Of a DNA stretch of 37,623 bases, positions 25,115 through 32,818 are shown one piece after another. Each line of letters starts with the position of its first letter. Positions within the stretch are counted from its first letter, which is position 1. Both the position numbers and the translations under genes were made by a program. Below the pieces are notes generated by a model, which made no database searches, was not told where the DNA came from, and saw only the letters and a list, made by a program, of their open reading frames with translations. Source of the stretch: Paracoccus nototheniae. Its GTDB lineage: Bacteria; Pseudomonadota; Alphaproteobacteria; Rhodobacterales; Rhodobacteraceae. The stretch spans positions 1-37,623 of the forward strand of contig NZ_RQRT01000042.1 in NCBI RefSeq assembly GCF_004335005.1, written 5' to 3'.

Positions 25115-25397
25115 ATGGTCGAACGCGACCATCCGGACCTGTTGATCGGCCAGCAGTGCGCGCTGCTACAGGTCCCGCGGTCGTCGTTTTACTATGCGCC
25201 GCAGGGTGAGACAGACCAGAACCTCGCGCTGATGCGGCTGATCGACGTGCAGTTCCTCGACACGCCATTCTTCGGCGTCCGCCAGATGACCTCGCACCTG
25301 CGCAACGAATGCCATGCGGTGAACGAGAAGCGTATTCGTCGGCTCATGCGCCTGATGAGCCTCATGCCCATCTATCAGAAACCCGACACCAGCAGGG
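25115..25397 (+). pseudogene. IS3-family transposase OrfB, truncated after about 94 residues
   Basis: The frame from ATG 25115 (MVERDHPDLLIGQQCALLQV) shows the OrfB N-terminal region (PRSSFYYAPQGETDQN, RRLMRLMSLMPIYQKPDTS). After KPDTS it no longer matches IS3; the intact relative here continues PAKGHKTYPYLL. The DDE core is missing, so there is no catalytic transposase. Confidence 0.88.
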
Positions 25398-25582
25398 CCG
25401 GGCCAGCACCGCCATGTCCGCGATCGTCGGACACGACGGCCCAGAAATAGCCGCTCTTCGTGGCCTTCCGGCCCGGGTCCAGCACCCACGCACGGGTCTC
25501 GTCGACGAAGATCCGGTCGGCGGCGCGCATGTGGTCGATGACGGGCATCAGGTGGAAGCAGGCGCGCCCAGTCCAGTTGCCT
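25398..25582 (-). pseudogene. IS66-family transposase fragment
   Basis: On the minus strand the segment reads LGNWTGRACFHLMPVIDHMR, then IFVDETRAWVLDPGRKATK and SGYFWAVVSDDRGHGG. This is the central catalytic region of IS66 TnpC proteins (D-E-T...VLDPGRG-x-TKTGYLW). Only about 60 residues remain, joined at both ends to other IS pieces. Borders are approximate. Confidence 0.8.
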
Positions 25583-25783
25583 AAGGGGCATGCCGCCAGC
25601 CTCTCGAAACCACCGCGTTCCGACCGGCTGCGAAATGCCGGTCCGGGTGGCAGCGTCCTCGCTGGAGAGACCCAAGGCAATCAGGAACCAGAAACGACGC
25701 CGCTCCGATTGCCGCGCCACTGCTGGCCGCTCCGGTGAGTGGAGCCGCATCGACCGTTCGGATTTTCGTCTGCCTGTCGCCAT
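25583..25783 (-). pseudogene. IS30-family transposase N-terminal fragment
   Basis: On the minus strand from ATG 25783, MATGRRKSERSMRLHSPERP leads to RRRFWFLIALGLSSEDAATR and TGISQPVGTRWFREAGGMP, the helix-turn-helix start of IS30-type transposases. The frame then passes into IS66-type sequence around 25583, so only about 67 residues survive. Confidence 0.75.
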
Positions 25784-25799
25784 CGCAACCTCCAGCAGC

Positions 25800-25893
25800 A
25801 GAGGGTTGCGACGACCAGTTGAGACCGCCCCGCCAACCGATAGAAGCGGGCCACATTCCTCGCAGGGAGCTGCTTTTCGAGATAGGTCTGCAT
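25800..25893 (-). pseudogene. WGR-domain protein fragment
   Basis: Just after the integrase stop, ATG 25893 begins MQTYLEKQLPARNVARFYRL, which resembles the start of WGR-domain proteins (family pattern: xLxxxDPARNxxRFYxL). The rest of the domain, including the WGR motif, is missing where IS30-type sequence begins. The family call rests on about 22 residues. Confidence 0.5.
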
Positions 25894-25896
25894 GTC

Positions 25897-26532
25897 TCAG
25901 AGATGATACTTGCGGGCGATTTCGAGGGCTTCGGCCTGTTCGGTGCCGATGTATTCCTTGGTGCTTTCGATGCTGGCATGGCCGAGCAGCAGCTGGGCCG
26001 CGCGCAGGTTGCCGGTCTGCTGATAGATATGGGTCGGGAAGGTTCGGCGCAGCGAATGCAGACCATAAAGGCTCGGATCGATGCGAGCCTTTTCCAGCCA
26101 GGACTTGAACAGCCGCCAGAGCTGGCTTTCGCTGAGGTGGTTGTGGGACCACCGTGTCCCCTGCCCCGTGAACAGCCAGCCGTGCAGCGGCCTTTCAGAA
26201 GCGACAAGATAGGCGCGCAGGCTGTCGCGCGTACCTGCAGACAGTCGCGCCTGGACCGGACGCGCATGGCGCGCTTCGGTTTTCTTCTGCCGGATCTCCA
26301 CGATCTCGCGCACCCCGGACAGGGTGGCCACGTCCGAGACCCGCAGGCGCACCAGGTCAGAGCCCCGGAAACTGGTATCGAGAGCGGTGTTGAACAGCGC
26401 CAGGCTGCGCAGGTCTCTCTCCTGGCGCAGGAGGAGACGGATCAGGGCAACCTGGTCGGGCGTGAGGGGTGGTTTCTTGCCCACCACGCGGCCCTTGTTC
26501 CAGATGGTTTGAGAGGTGGCTGGCACAGGCAT
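25897..26532 (-). CDS. Tyrosine recombinase / integrase
   Basis: A 211-residue site-specific recombinase consisting mostly of the catalytic domain. Catalytic residues are visible in order: Arg in SFRGSDLVRL, Lys in EIRQKKTEAR, His-x-x-Arg in GLHSLRRTFPTH, His in LLGHASIEST and the nucleophile Tyr in TKEYIG. There is no large N-terminal arm-binding domain, so it is a short Xer-like form. The start ATG 26532 has AAGGA very close. It lies about 110 bases from a dyad site (26645-26672) that has a second, similar copy at 33135-33162. Its target is not known. Confidence 0.9.
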   Translation of the reverse strand: MPVPATSQTIWNKGRVVGKKPPLTPDQVALIRLLLRQERDLRSLALFNTALDTSFRGSDLVRLRVSDVATLSGVREIVEIRQKKTEARHARPVQARLSAGTRDSLRAYLVASERPLHGWLFTGQGTRWSHNHLSESQLWRLFKSWLEKARIDPSLYGLHSLRRTFPTHIYQQTGNLRAAQLLLGHASIESTKEYIGTEQAEALEIARKYHL

Positions 26533-26644
26533 ATCCTTGCAGGGTTTTAGTATATTATGCCCCTAAACCTTGCATGAGAGAAGCAGTCCCTAGCCTTGGA
26601 TGCAGACTTTTCCTTGGTTTGCTGGGATCCCGGGTGGCGCCGCT

Positions 26645-26672
26645 ATGCAAGCTTCTATCCAAAAGCTCGCAT
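26645..26672. other. 28-bp dyad site near the integrase (possible recombination site)
   Basis: Arms ATGCAAGCT and AGCTCGCAT (8 of 9 complementary) flank a 10-base centre. A similar 28-bp dyad in the same orientation lies at 33135-33162. A single arm-like ATGCAAGG also occurs on the minus strand at 26568-26575. The two dyads bracket the GntR-to-MDR operon. The role as a recombinase core site is inference. Confidence 0.4.
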
Positions 26673-26750
26673 GACAGTGCCAAGCGTAGCGAGCTTTTCT
26701 CTCGGGTCTGGCAAATTCGCGCTTTTAGCCGTTACCGACAGACAAAGAAC

Positions 26751-26789
26751 TTGACTCAGTTCCTGATTGAAATTATTCATCAGATGAAT
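26751..26789 (+). promoter_or_regulatory. Putative promoter and palindromic operator of the gntR-tct operon
   Basis: TTGACT (26751-26756) and TATTCA (26774-26779), 17 bases apart, form a plausible sigma-70 type promoter. A perfect palindrome ATTCATC-A-GATGAAT (26775-26789) overlaps the -10, the expected place for repression by the GntR regulator encoded 25 bases downstream. Operator function is inferred. Confidence 0.55.
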
Positions 26790-26813
26790 TGATTTAAGGA
26801 GGCGATCTTTCTG

Positions 26814-27530
26814 ATGGACGAGTTGGTGAGAGGCCGCAGTGCCGATCCTGTTCTCGATGCCATTGGCATGGCAATTGCGTCCGGCATCTATCCTGAAGGC
26901 TCGGCCATTCCGACTGAGCCCGAACTGATGGACTCGCACGGCGTTGGCCGATCCTCTGTCCGTGAAGCAGTCCGATCGCTCGTGTCGCTCGGGATGGTGG
27001 AAACGGCTCCCCGGCGTGGAACGGTCGTCAACCCACGCACGAAGTGGAACATGCTCAGCCGAAACACCATGCGGTGGGTCATGGCGGGCAAGGCCCATCA
27101 GCACGAGCTTTTGCGCGCCATAGACGAGGCCCGCCTGATTTTTGAACCCTCCTCGGCGGCCCTCGTCGCTCGGCGCGCCACGAGAATGCAGATCATCGCG
27201 ATCGAGACGGCATTCGCGAAGATGGAGAGTGCCGCCGAACGGGGTGACGCCGAGGCGGCTATACTCGCAGATCGCGAGTTTCACCTGACAATCCTACAGG
27301 CGACCGAGAACCCGATCCTGGAGGCTTTCGACTCTGCTATCGACGCAGTGCTTGGCGTCCTGTTCTCGGTCACCGCCAACCACATGGACAATTTCCGGGA
27401 GAACCTAGGCAACCACCTGGCAGTCGTAGAAGCGATCCGCCAACACGACCCCGATGCGGCTTTTGCCGCAATGACCCGGACGATCGGGTTCACCACAGGA
27501 AAGATGAAGGATGCCGGCTTGATTACATAG
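26814..27530 (+). CDS. GntR-family transcriptional regulator, FadR/FCD subfamily
   Basis: A 238-residue regulator. The N-terminal winged helix-turn-helix has the GntR pattern (AIASGIYPEGSAIPTEPELM, GVGRSSVREAVRSLVSLGMV and TAPRRGTVV). The C-terminal all-helical FCD domain (LLRAIDEARLIFEPSSAALV, ADREFHLTILQATENPILEA) usually binds a carboxylate ligand through metal-coordinating Asp and His residues. The start ATG 26814 has AAGGAGG at 26797-26803. As first gene of the operon it probably represses it until the transported acid or a metabolite binds. Confidence 0.92.
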   Translation: MDELVRGRSADPVLDAIGMAIASGIYPEGSAIPTEPELMDSHGVGRSSVREAVRSLVSLGMVETAPRRGTVVNPRTKWNMLSRNTMRWVMAGKAHQHELLRAIDEARLIFEPSSAALVARRATRMQIIAIETAFAKMESAAERGDAEAAILADREFHLTILQATENPILEAFDSAIDAVLGVLFSVTANHMDNFRENLGNHLAVVEAIRQHDPDAAFAAMTRTIGFTTGKMKDAGLIT

Positions 27531-27535
27531 CCGCA

Positions 27536-27554
27536 CCGCGGTCGGAGGCCGCGG
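27536..27554 (+). promoter_or_regulatory. Hairpin between gntR and tctC
   Basis: CCGCGG and CCGCGG form a 6-bp GC stem with a 7-base loop, a few bases after the gntR stop and just before the GAGGAGG ribosome site of tctC. With no T run it more likely stabilises or segments the mRNA than terminates it. Confidence 0.4.
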
Positions 27555-27575
27555 AAACCCGAGGAGGATAATTTT

Positions 27576-28547
27576 TTGTTGAAGAAAATGATGATCGCTG
27601 CAGCGGGCCTCGCTGTCAGCGCCGGGAGCGCTTTTGCCGAATACCCTGAGCGCTCGATTACGATGATCGTGGCCTGGAACGCGGGCGGCGGCACGGATGC
27701 TATTGCCCGGATCGTGGCGGCAGGTCTCGAAAAAGAGTTCGGCGTCACCGTGAACGTCGTCAACAAGCCGGGCGGCGGGGGCGTGATCGGGCATTCCGAG
27801 ATGCTGACGACGCGTCCCGATGGCTACACGATCGGCTTCGCATCGGCCGAGATCGCCAGCTACTACTGGGCAGGCAATGCGCAGTTTCAGGCAACCGACT
27901 ACACGCCGCTCGGCCTCGTGAACTTCGATCCGGCGGCGTTCCATGTTGCGGCTGACTCTGAATGGGATGACGCGGCAACGGCCCTTGAGGCTATCAAGTC
28001 CCAGCCCGCGGGCACCTACAAGACGTCCGGGATGGGCGCAGGCGCGGCCTACCACTTGGCCTTCGCGGGCTTTCTGAAAGCCAACGACGTGGATCCGCTG
28101 CTAGTGACGCACGTGCCATCGCAGGGCGCCGCGCCAGGCTTCCAGGAGTTGGCCTCGGGCGGCGTTCAAATTATCCCGTCCTCGCTGCCCGAGGGCCTGT
28201 CGATGATGCAAGCCAATCGCTCCAAGCCGATCGCGGTTCTTTCCGAAGAGCGCTCGGCCGCGTTCCCTGACGTTCCGACCGTCGAAGAGGCCACAGGCGT
28301 TCCTTTTGCGGGCGGCACTTGGCGCGGCGTGGTCGGACCTGAAGGGCTTGAGCCCGATGTTGCTGCCACAATCTCTGATGCCGTAGCGGCGGTGGCATCC
28401 TCGGAAGAATTCAAGACGTTCATGAACAATCAGGGCTTTGGGACTGCCGCCTATGGACCGGAAGAGTTCGAACAGTTCCTTGCAAACCAGCATGCTTCAG
28501 TCGGGACGATCATGAACGACCTCGGCCTGGCTCAGCGTCAGGAGTAA
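27576..28547 (+). CDS. Tripartite tricarboxylate transporter substrate-binding protein (TctC family)
   Basis: A 323-residue periplasmic binding protein. The leader LKKMMIAAAGLAVSAGSAFA is a Sec signal peptide cleaved before EYPERS. The mature part shows the Bug/TctC pattern: YPERSITMIVAWNAGGGTDA, VNKPGGGGVIGHSEML, and later FPDVPTVEEATGV. The start is TTG 27576 with GAGGAGG eight bases upstream; ATG 27588 would shorten the leader. It captures a carboxylate for the TctAB membrane proteins that follow. The specific substrate cannot be read from sequence. Confidence 0.92.
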   Translation: MLKKMMIAAAGLAVSAGSAFAEYPERSITMIVAWNAGGGTDAIARIVAAGLEKEFGVTVNVVNKPGGGGVIGHSEMLTTRPDGYTIGFASAEIASYYWAGNAQFQATDYTPLGLVNFDPAAFHVAADSEWDDAATALEAIKSQPAGTYKTSGMGAGAAYHLAFAGFLKANDVDPLLVTHVPSQGAAPGFQELASGGVQIIPSSLPEGLSMMQANRSKPIAVLSEERSAAFPDVPTVEEATGVPFAGGTWRGVVGPEGLEPDVAATISDAVAAVASSEEFKTFMNNQGFGTAAYGPEEFEQFLANQHASVGTIMNDLGLAQRQE

Positions 28548-28551
28548 AAAG

Positions 28552-29010
28552 ATGCGCCTGCCGGATTTCTGGACCGGAGCGGCCTTTGCCGCGCTCGGCC
28601 TGATTATCGCCGTGCTTGCGACCAGTCTGCATGTCCCGGCAGGCGCCGCATCACCACGTCTCTTTCCGCTGCTCATCGGCGGGTTGATGGGGCTTATGGG
28701 AATGGCCATCGCCATTCGTGGCATGTCGCAGGGGTTCAGGATCGAGTTGCCAACCTGGCTCGGCAGCAGGCGTCAGCTGATGCTTGTCGCCTACCTGCCG
28801 GTGGCGATCGCCGCGTTCGCGCTGCTTGCGCCTGATTACGGCACAATAGCCATCGCTTTGCCAATCGTCGTGGTTCACTGCCTCATCTACGGATTGGCCC
28901 TGTTGCCAGCGCTAGGAATGGGCGTTGTGGCCGGCGGCTTGATCCCGCTGGCCTTCACCAAGCTGCTTGGCATTCCCCTGCCCCACGGCATTATCGAAGG
29001 ACTGCTCTGA
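28552..29010 (+). CDS. Tripartite tricarboxylate transporter small membrane subunit (TctB family)
   Basis: A 152-residue membrane protein with about four hydrophobic segments (WTGAAFAALGLIIAVLATSL, FPLLIGGLMGLMGMAIAIRG, LMLVAYLPVAIAAFALLAPD and the C-terminal half). Low conservation but typical size and place between tctC and tctA. The ATG lies four bases after tctC, and its stop overlaps the tctA start by one base (TGATG). It is the small permease subunit required with TctA. Confidence 0.88.
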   Translation: MRLPDFWTGAAFAALGLIIAVLATSLHVPAGAASPRLFPLLIGGLMGLMGMAIAIRGMSQGFRIELPTWLGSRRQLMLVAYLPVAIAAFALLAPDYGTIAIALPIVVVHCLIYGLALLPALGMGVVAGGLIPLAFTKLLGIPLPHGIIEGLL

Positions 29011-30509
29011 TGGACTCCTTTCTTGCGGGTCTCGACCTCGTTCTTCAGGCCGATGTATTGATAACCATCGCAATCTCGGCACTCTTCGGCCTCTTCGTGG
29101 GCATGATACCGGGACTGAGCTCGACCATGGCGGTGGCCCTCCTCGTGCCGGTCACCTTTGCCATGAGTCCCGTGGCCGCGCTGGCCACCATCATCACCTG
29201 CTCCGCCATGTCGATCTTCGCGGGCGACGTGCCCGGAGCCTTCCTCAGAATGCCCGGCACGCCTTCCTCGGCCGCCTACACGAATGACATGAACGACCTC
29301 GTCAAGGCAGGTCGGGTTGGCGACGCCCTGGGCATGTCGGCCATCGCCTCGGTTTTTGGTGGCATCATCGGGACAATCTGCCTGATCCTCGGTGCGCCGC
29401 TCCTTGCGGATTTCGCGCTGAACTTCTCAAGCTACGAGTATTTCTGGCTCGCCCTCCTCGGCTTGTCCTGCGCGACGCTGGTCGCAGGTGATGACGCTCT
29501 AAAGGGCGGCATCAGCCTCATGTTGGGGCTGTTCCTTGCCGTTGTCGGACTTGATTTCGTCACCGGTGTTCAACGGTTCACTTTCGGCAGCATAAATCTG
29601 CAGGGCGGTATCGGCTTCATTGCGGTGATGATCGGCGCTTTCGCCCTGGCAGAGCTCCTGCGCCGCGCTGCAAACTATTCGGACCGCCAACACGAAGTTC
29701 GCATCGATGTGAGCGGCAGGCCGCTGCCCGATATGAAGACATTGTGGCAGAACAAGACGCCCATCGTGCGCGGCGGAGTGGTTGGAACGCTGATCGGCGT
29801 CCTTCCTGGCGCAGGCGCGGACATCGCAGCGTGGGTCGCCTATGCAATATCCAAGCGCTTTTCGAAAACACCCGAGAAATTCGGTTACGGATCAACTGAA
29901 GGCGTCGCCGGCGCTTCATCGGCCAACAACGCGGCGCTCTCTGGTTCCTACGTGCCGACGCTCGTATTCGGTATCCCCGGAGACTCCATCACGGCCATTG
30001 TCGTCGGCGTTCTGATCTTGAAGGGCATCCAGCCCGGTCCGCTGGTCTTCACGCAGTCGGGCGACTTGGTGAACGCGCTCTACATCATCTTCATCCTCGC
30101 GAACCTGCTCCTCATTCCTTTCGGGATCCTAGCGATCTACATGGGGCGCTTCGCGATCTCACTGCGTGACGAGATCCTCTACCCCACGATCATGCTGCTC
30201 TGCATCTTCGGTGCCTATGCAGTTTCGAATAATGTGTTCGAGCTGTGGATCGTTCTCGTAACAGGCCTTCTCGTGTGGGTGATGAACGAGAACAACTACC
30301 CTACCGCTCCGCTGATCCTGGGCCTCGTGTTGGGCCAGATCGTAGAGCAAAATTTTATGTCATCGATCATCAAGGCGAACGGGAATCTTGTGGCATTCAT
30401 TGATCGACCCGTCGCCGCAACCCTTGGGACGCTGACACTTATCGTGTGGCTGTTTCCCATGATTGGCGCGGTGCGCCGCCGGTGGCGGGCAGCACCCACG
30501 TCTTCCTGA
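29010..30509 (+). CDS. Tripartite tricarboxylate transporter large membrane subunit (TctA family)
   Basis: A 499-residue permease with about twelve membrane segments. TctA signatures are clear: FGLFVGMIPGLSSTMAVALL, SIFAGDVPGAFLRMPGTPSS, GVLPGAGADIAAWVAYAISK and FGYGSTEGVAGASSANNAAL, then FGIPGDSITAIVVGVL. It probably imports a carboxylate by cation symport together with TctB and the TctC receptor. Its end is followed 24 bases later by the cupin gene start. Confidence 0.95.
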   Translation: MDSFLAGLDLVLQADVLITIAISALFGLFVGMIPGLSSTMAVALLVPVTFAMSPVAALATIITCSAMSIFAGDVPGAFLRMPGTPSSAAYTNDMNDLVKAGRVGDALGMSAIASVFGGIIGTICLILGAPLLADFALNFSSYEYFWLALLGLSCATLVAGDDALKGGISLMLGLFLAVVGLDFVTGVQRFTFGSINLQGGIGFIAVMIGAFALAELLRRAANYSDRQHEVRIDVSGRPLPDMKTLWQNKTPIVRGGVVGTLIGVLPGAGADIAAWVAYAISKRFSKTPEKFGYGSTEGVAGASSANNAALSGSYVPTLVFGIPGDSITAIVVGVLILKGIQPGPLVFTQSGDLVNALYIIFILANLLLIPFGILAIYMGRFAISLRDEILYPTIMLLCIFGAYAVSNNVFELWIVLVTGLLVWVMNENNYPTAPLILGLVLGQIVEQNFMSSIIKANGNLVAFIDRPVAATLGTLTLIVWLFPMIGAVRRRWRAAPTSS

Positions 30510-30532
30510 AACCCAAAACGGAGCTACAAACC

Positions 30533-31030
30533 ATGTATGCAAACATGAAGGGTTCAACCCATCTCTTGGCCCCCGCCGAGATCGCCCTGAAGGCCATTCC
30601 AGACGATGAAAGGGTCTGGGTCCCCCAAGCACCCAATGTCTACTTCCGCCCCATGTTTCTAAACACATTGAGTGGGCAATGGTGCAACCTTCTTAAAGTA
30701 ACCCGTTCGGGCATCCTGTCGCGCCACCTGCACCCGGCACCGGTCTTCGGCATGGTGTTGAAAGGCAGGTGGCACTACTTCGAACATGACTGGGTCGCAG
30801 AAGAAGGATCGTTCGTCTATGAGCCGCCGGGCGAGATCCATACCCTGAACGTGCCCGAAGACTGCAACGAGATGATCACTTTCTTCAACATCTCGGGCTG
30901 CATGATCTACTTGGACGAGCAGAACAAGCAGATCGGTTACGAGGACGTCTTCACGAAGATCGACATGTGCCGGGCGCATTACGAGAAAGTTGGACTCGGA
31001 GCCGATTATGTTGACCAGTTCATCCGCTAA
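30533..31030 (+). CDS. Cupin protein, 2,4'-dihydroxyacetophenone dioxygenase family
   Basis: A 165-residue single-domain cupin. Family landmarks are WVPQAPNVYFRPMFLNTLSG, LLKVTRSGILSRHLHPAPVF, GMVLKGRWHYFEHDWVAEEG, FVYEPPGEIHTLNVPE and the C-terminal GYEDVFTKIDMCRAHYEKVG. The His of SRHLHPAP and of EIHTL are likely metal ligands. The named enzyme cleaves a C-C bond using iron and O2, but many family members are uncharacterised. ATG 30533 (MYANMKGS) with GGAG nine bases upstream is preferred over longer readings inside tctA. The next gene starts inside its last codons. Confidence 0.85.
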   Translation: MYANMKGSTHLLAPAEIALKAIPDDERVWVPQAPNVYFRPMFLNTLSGQWCNLLKVTRSGILSRHLHPAPVFGMVLKGRWHYFEHDWVAEEGSFVYEPPGEIHTLNVPEDCNEMITFFNISGCMIYLDEQNKQIGYEDVFTKIDMCRAHYEKVGLGADYVDQFIR

Positions 31031-31757
31031 CTGGGCGAGCGCCTGGTCCCAGGGATCCAGGGTCCTTGTCACAGGTGGGACAGGAGGTATCGGCGGGGCA
31101 ATCGCTGATGCCTTCCACGCTGCCGGCGCCGAGGTCATCTCGACCGGGGCGACCGAGCAGGAGCTCGAGGCCGCCCGCGCGGAGAGGCCCGCCATGGAGC
31201 AACGCCCGCTCGACGTGCGCGACACGGCAGCTGTCCGCAGCTTCGTGGCCGACCTCGGCAGCCTTGACGTTGTTGTCAACTGCGCAGGCATTATCCGCCG
31301 GGGCGAGGAGCTCGACGCTGATGTCTTCGCGCGCGTCATTGACATCAACCTTACGGGGACCATGCGGGTCTGCGAGGCGGCTAGGCCGCTTCTCGCGCAG
31401 TCGCGGGGCTCGATCATCAACATCGCCTCAATGCTTAGCATCTTCGGCGGTGGGCTGGTGCCGGGATACTCGGCGTCGAAGGGTGGGATCTCCCAGCTAA
31501 CCAAGTCCCTGGCGATCGCCTACGCGTCCGACGGTATTCGGGTGAATGCCGTGGCGCCCGGCTGGATCGCAACGCCCCTGACGGAGGCCTTGCAGAACGA
31601 TCCTTCGCGCGCACAGCCGATCCTGTCGCGCACCCCGATGGCGCGGTGGGGGACACCAAGTGATCTGCAGGGGATCGCGCTGTTCCTAGCCAGCCCTCAT
31701 GCCGCCTTCATGACCGGCACCGTGATCCCGGTCGATGGAGGATACTCGATCATGTGA
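31008..31757 (+). CDS. Short-chain dehydrogenase/reductase (SDR)
   Basis: A 249-residue classical SDR. The cofactor motif TGGTGGIGGAIADAF lies near residue 22, the structural motif NCAG follows, and the catalytic Ser-Tyr-Lys are in INIASMLSIFGG and GYSASKGGIS. It ends with the usual VIPVDGGYSIM. It should oxidise or reduce a hydroxy/keto group with NAD(P). ATG 31008 has GGAG six bases upstream and overlaps the cupin by 23 bases; TTG 30990 is a poorer choice. The nearest functional guess is a polyol or sugar-acid dehydrogenase, not proven. Confidence 0.92.
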   Translation: MLTSSSANWASAWSQGSRVLVTGGTGGIGGAIADAFHAAGAEVISTGATEQELEAARAERPAMEQRPLDVRDTAAVRSFVADLGSLDVVVNCAGIIRRGEELDADVFARVIDINLTGTMRVCEAARPLLAQSRGSIINIASMLSIFGGGLVPGYSASKGGISQLTKSLAIAYASDGIRVNAVAPGWIATPLTEALQNDPSRAQPILSRTPMARWGTPSDLQGIALFLASPHAAFMTGTVIPVDGGYSIM

Positions 31758-31764
31758 CGAAATG

Positions 31765-31787
31765 GCCGGCCGCACCCCGCGGCCGGC
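31765..31787 (+). promoter_or_regulatory. Strong hairpin between SDR and MDR genes
   Basis: GCCGGCCGC (31765-31773) and GCGGCCGGC (31779-31787) form a perfect 9-bp GC stem with loop ACCCC. There is no T run, and a good ribosome site for the next gene follows, so attenuation or RNA protection is more likely than full termination. Confidence 0.55.
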
Positions 31788-31807
31788 TCTACAAGGGAGG
31801 AGAGATC

Positions 31808-32818
31808 ATGAAGGCTATCGTCTATTGCGGATCCAACCGGGTCGAACTTCGCGACGTCCCTGCCGCCGAGGGGGTCGGCGTGTTGATTGATGTCGAGGCC
31901 TGCGGGATCTGCGGGACCGATCTGACCATCTATAAGGGCGCCCATCCCCGCTCGAAGGCGCCGCTCATCCTCGGGCACGAGTTCGTGGGGAGGACCGCCG
32001 AGGATAAGGACGGATTTCGCCCTGGCGAGAGGGTCGTCTGCTATCCCCTGATCTCTTGCGGCAATTGCGAGACCTGCCTGTCGGGTCTGCCGCATATCTG
32101 TGACAAGCTTCGGCTCTACGGCATCGACACGCCCGGTGGGATGGCCCAGCAGGTCAGGATCCCGGCGGACGATCTTGTTCGGGTCGGTTTGGACATCCCG
32201 ACCGTTGTTGCGGCACAGGTCGAACCGTTGGCTGTCTGCGTGCATGCCGCCCGCCGGGCGCGAGTAGCGCCGGGAGAGAACATCGCTGTCATTGGCGCCG
32301 GGCCGATCGGAACCACCCTCGCGGCTCTCCTTGAGCGAAACGGAGTCTCAAGCGTGACACTCTTCGAGACCAACCAAAATCGCATAGAGATGCTGAGGCA
32401 AGGGGGCTTCGAGGCGCATCTAGCGGATGAATACTCCTACCGTAACACCCTAGATAAGCTTGGCAAGAGCGGCTTCGACGTTGTCTTCGAATGTGCCGGC
32501 GTGGGCCCCGCCGTGGCGGACGCCGTGCGGAATGTGCGCGCGGGGGGTCGGGTCGCCATTGTCTCGATCCATAAGGGCCCGCAGCTAGTGGATCTGCAGG
32601 CGCTGTCCTTTCGCGAGATCGAACTGATTGGCATGCGTGTCTATACCCGCGAAGATTTCAACTTAGCAGCGGGCCTTCTCCAAGAGATGACCCAAAAGCT
32701 TCTCTGGCTTGCCGGCGACGCGCGAAAACTGGAGGATGCGCCCGAACTTTTCGAACAACTGGGCCAGGGAGACGGACCGATGAAGGCCATTCTGGAGATG
32801 GGACACAGCTTGGCATGA
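31808..32818 (+). CDS. Zinc-dependent medium-chain alcohol/polyol dehydrogenase
   Basis: A 336-residue MDR-family oxidoreductase. Catalytic zinc ligands are in EACGICGTDLT and LGHEFVG. The structural zinc Cys set is in CGNCETCLSGLPHIC. The nucleotide-binding loop is VIGAGPIGTTLAALL. Best resemblance is to sorbitol/L-idonate/threonine dehydrogenase relatives. ATG 31808 has GGGAGGAG just upstream. Together with the SDR it could interconvert hydroxy and keto forms of a sugar acid (an idonate-like route is one option), but that is inference. Confidence 0.92.
   Translation: MKAIVYCGSNRVELRDVPAAEGVGVLIDVEACGICGTDLTIYKGAHPRSKAPLILGHEFVGRTAEDKDGFRPGERVVCYPLISCGNCETCLSGLPHICDKLRLYGIDTPGGMAQQVRIPADDLVRVGLDIPTVVAAQVEPLAVCVHAARRARVAPGENIAVIGAGPIGTTLAALLERNGVSSVTLFETNQNRIEMLRQGGFEAHLADEYSYRNTLDKLGKSGFDVVFECAGVGPAVADAVRNVRAGGRVAIVSIHKGPQLVDLQALSFREIELIGMRVYTREDFNLAAGLLQEMTQKLLWLAGDARKLEDAPELFEQLGQGDGPMKAILEMGHSLA

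Larger units (their letters stand above)
24695..25397 (+). mobile_element. Truncated IS3-family element (left part)
   Basis: The left inverted repeat begins TGAGGTGCCCCCCGAAAACT at 24695, followed by orfA and the first third of orfB. The element stops abruptly around 25397, where orfB runs into reversed IS66-type sequence. No right end is present in the window. It is a different member of the family from the element at 2295-3559. Confidence 0.85.
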
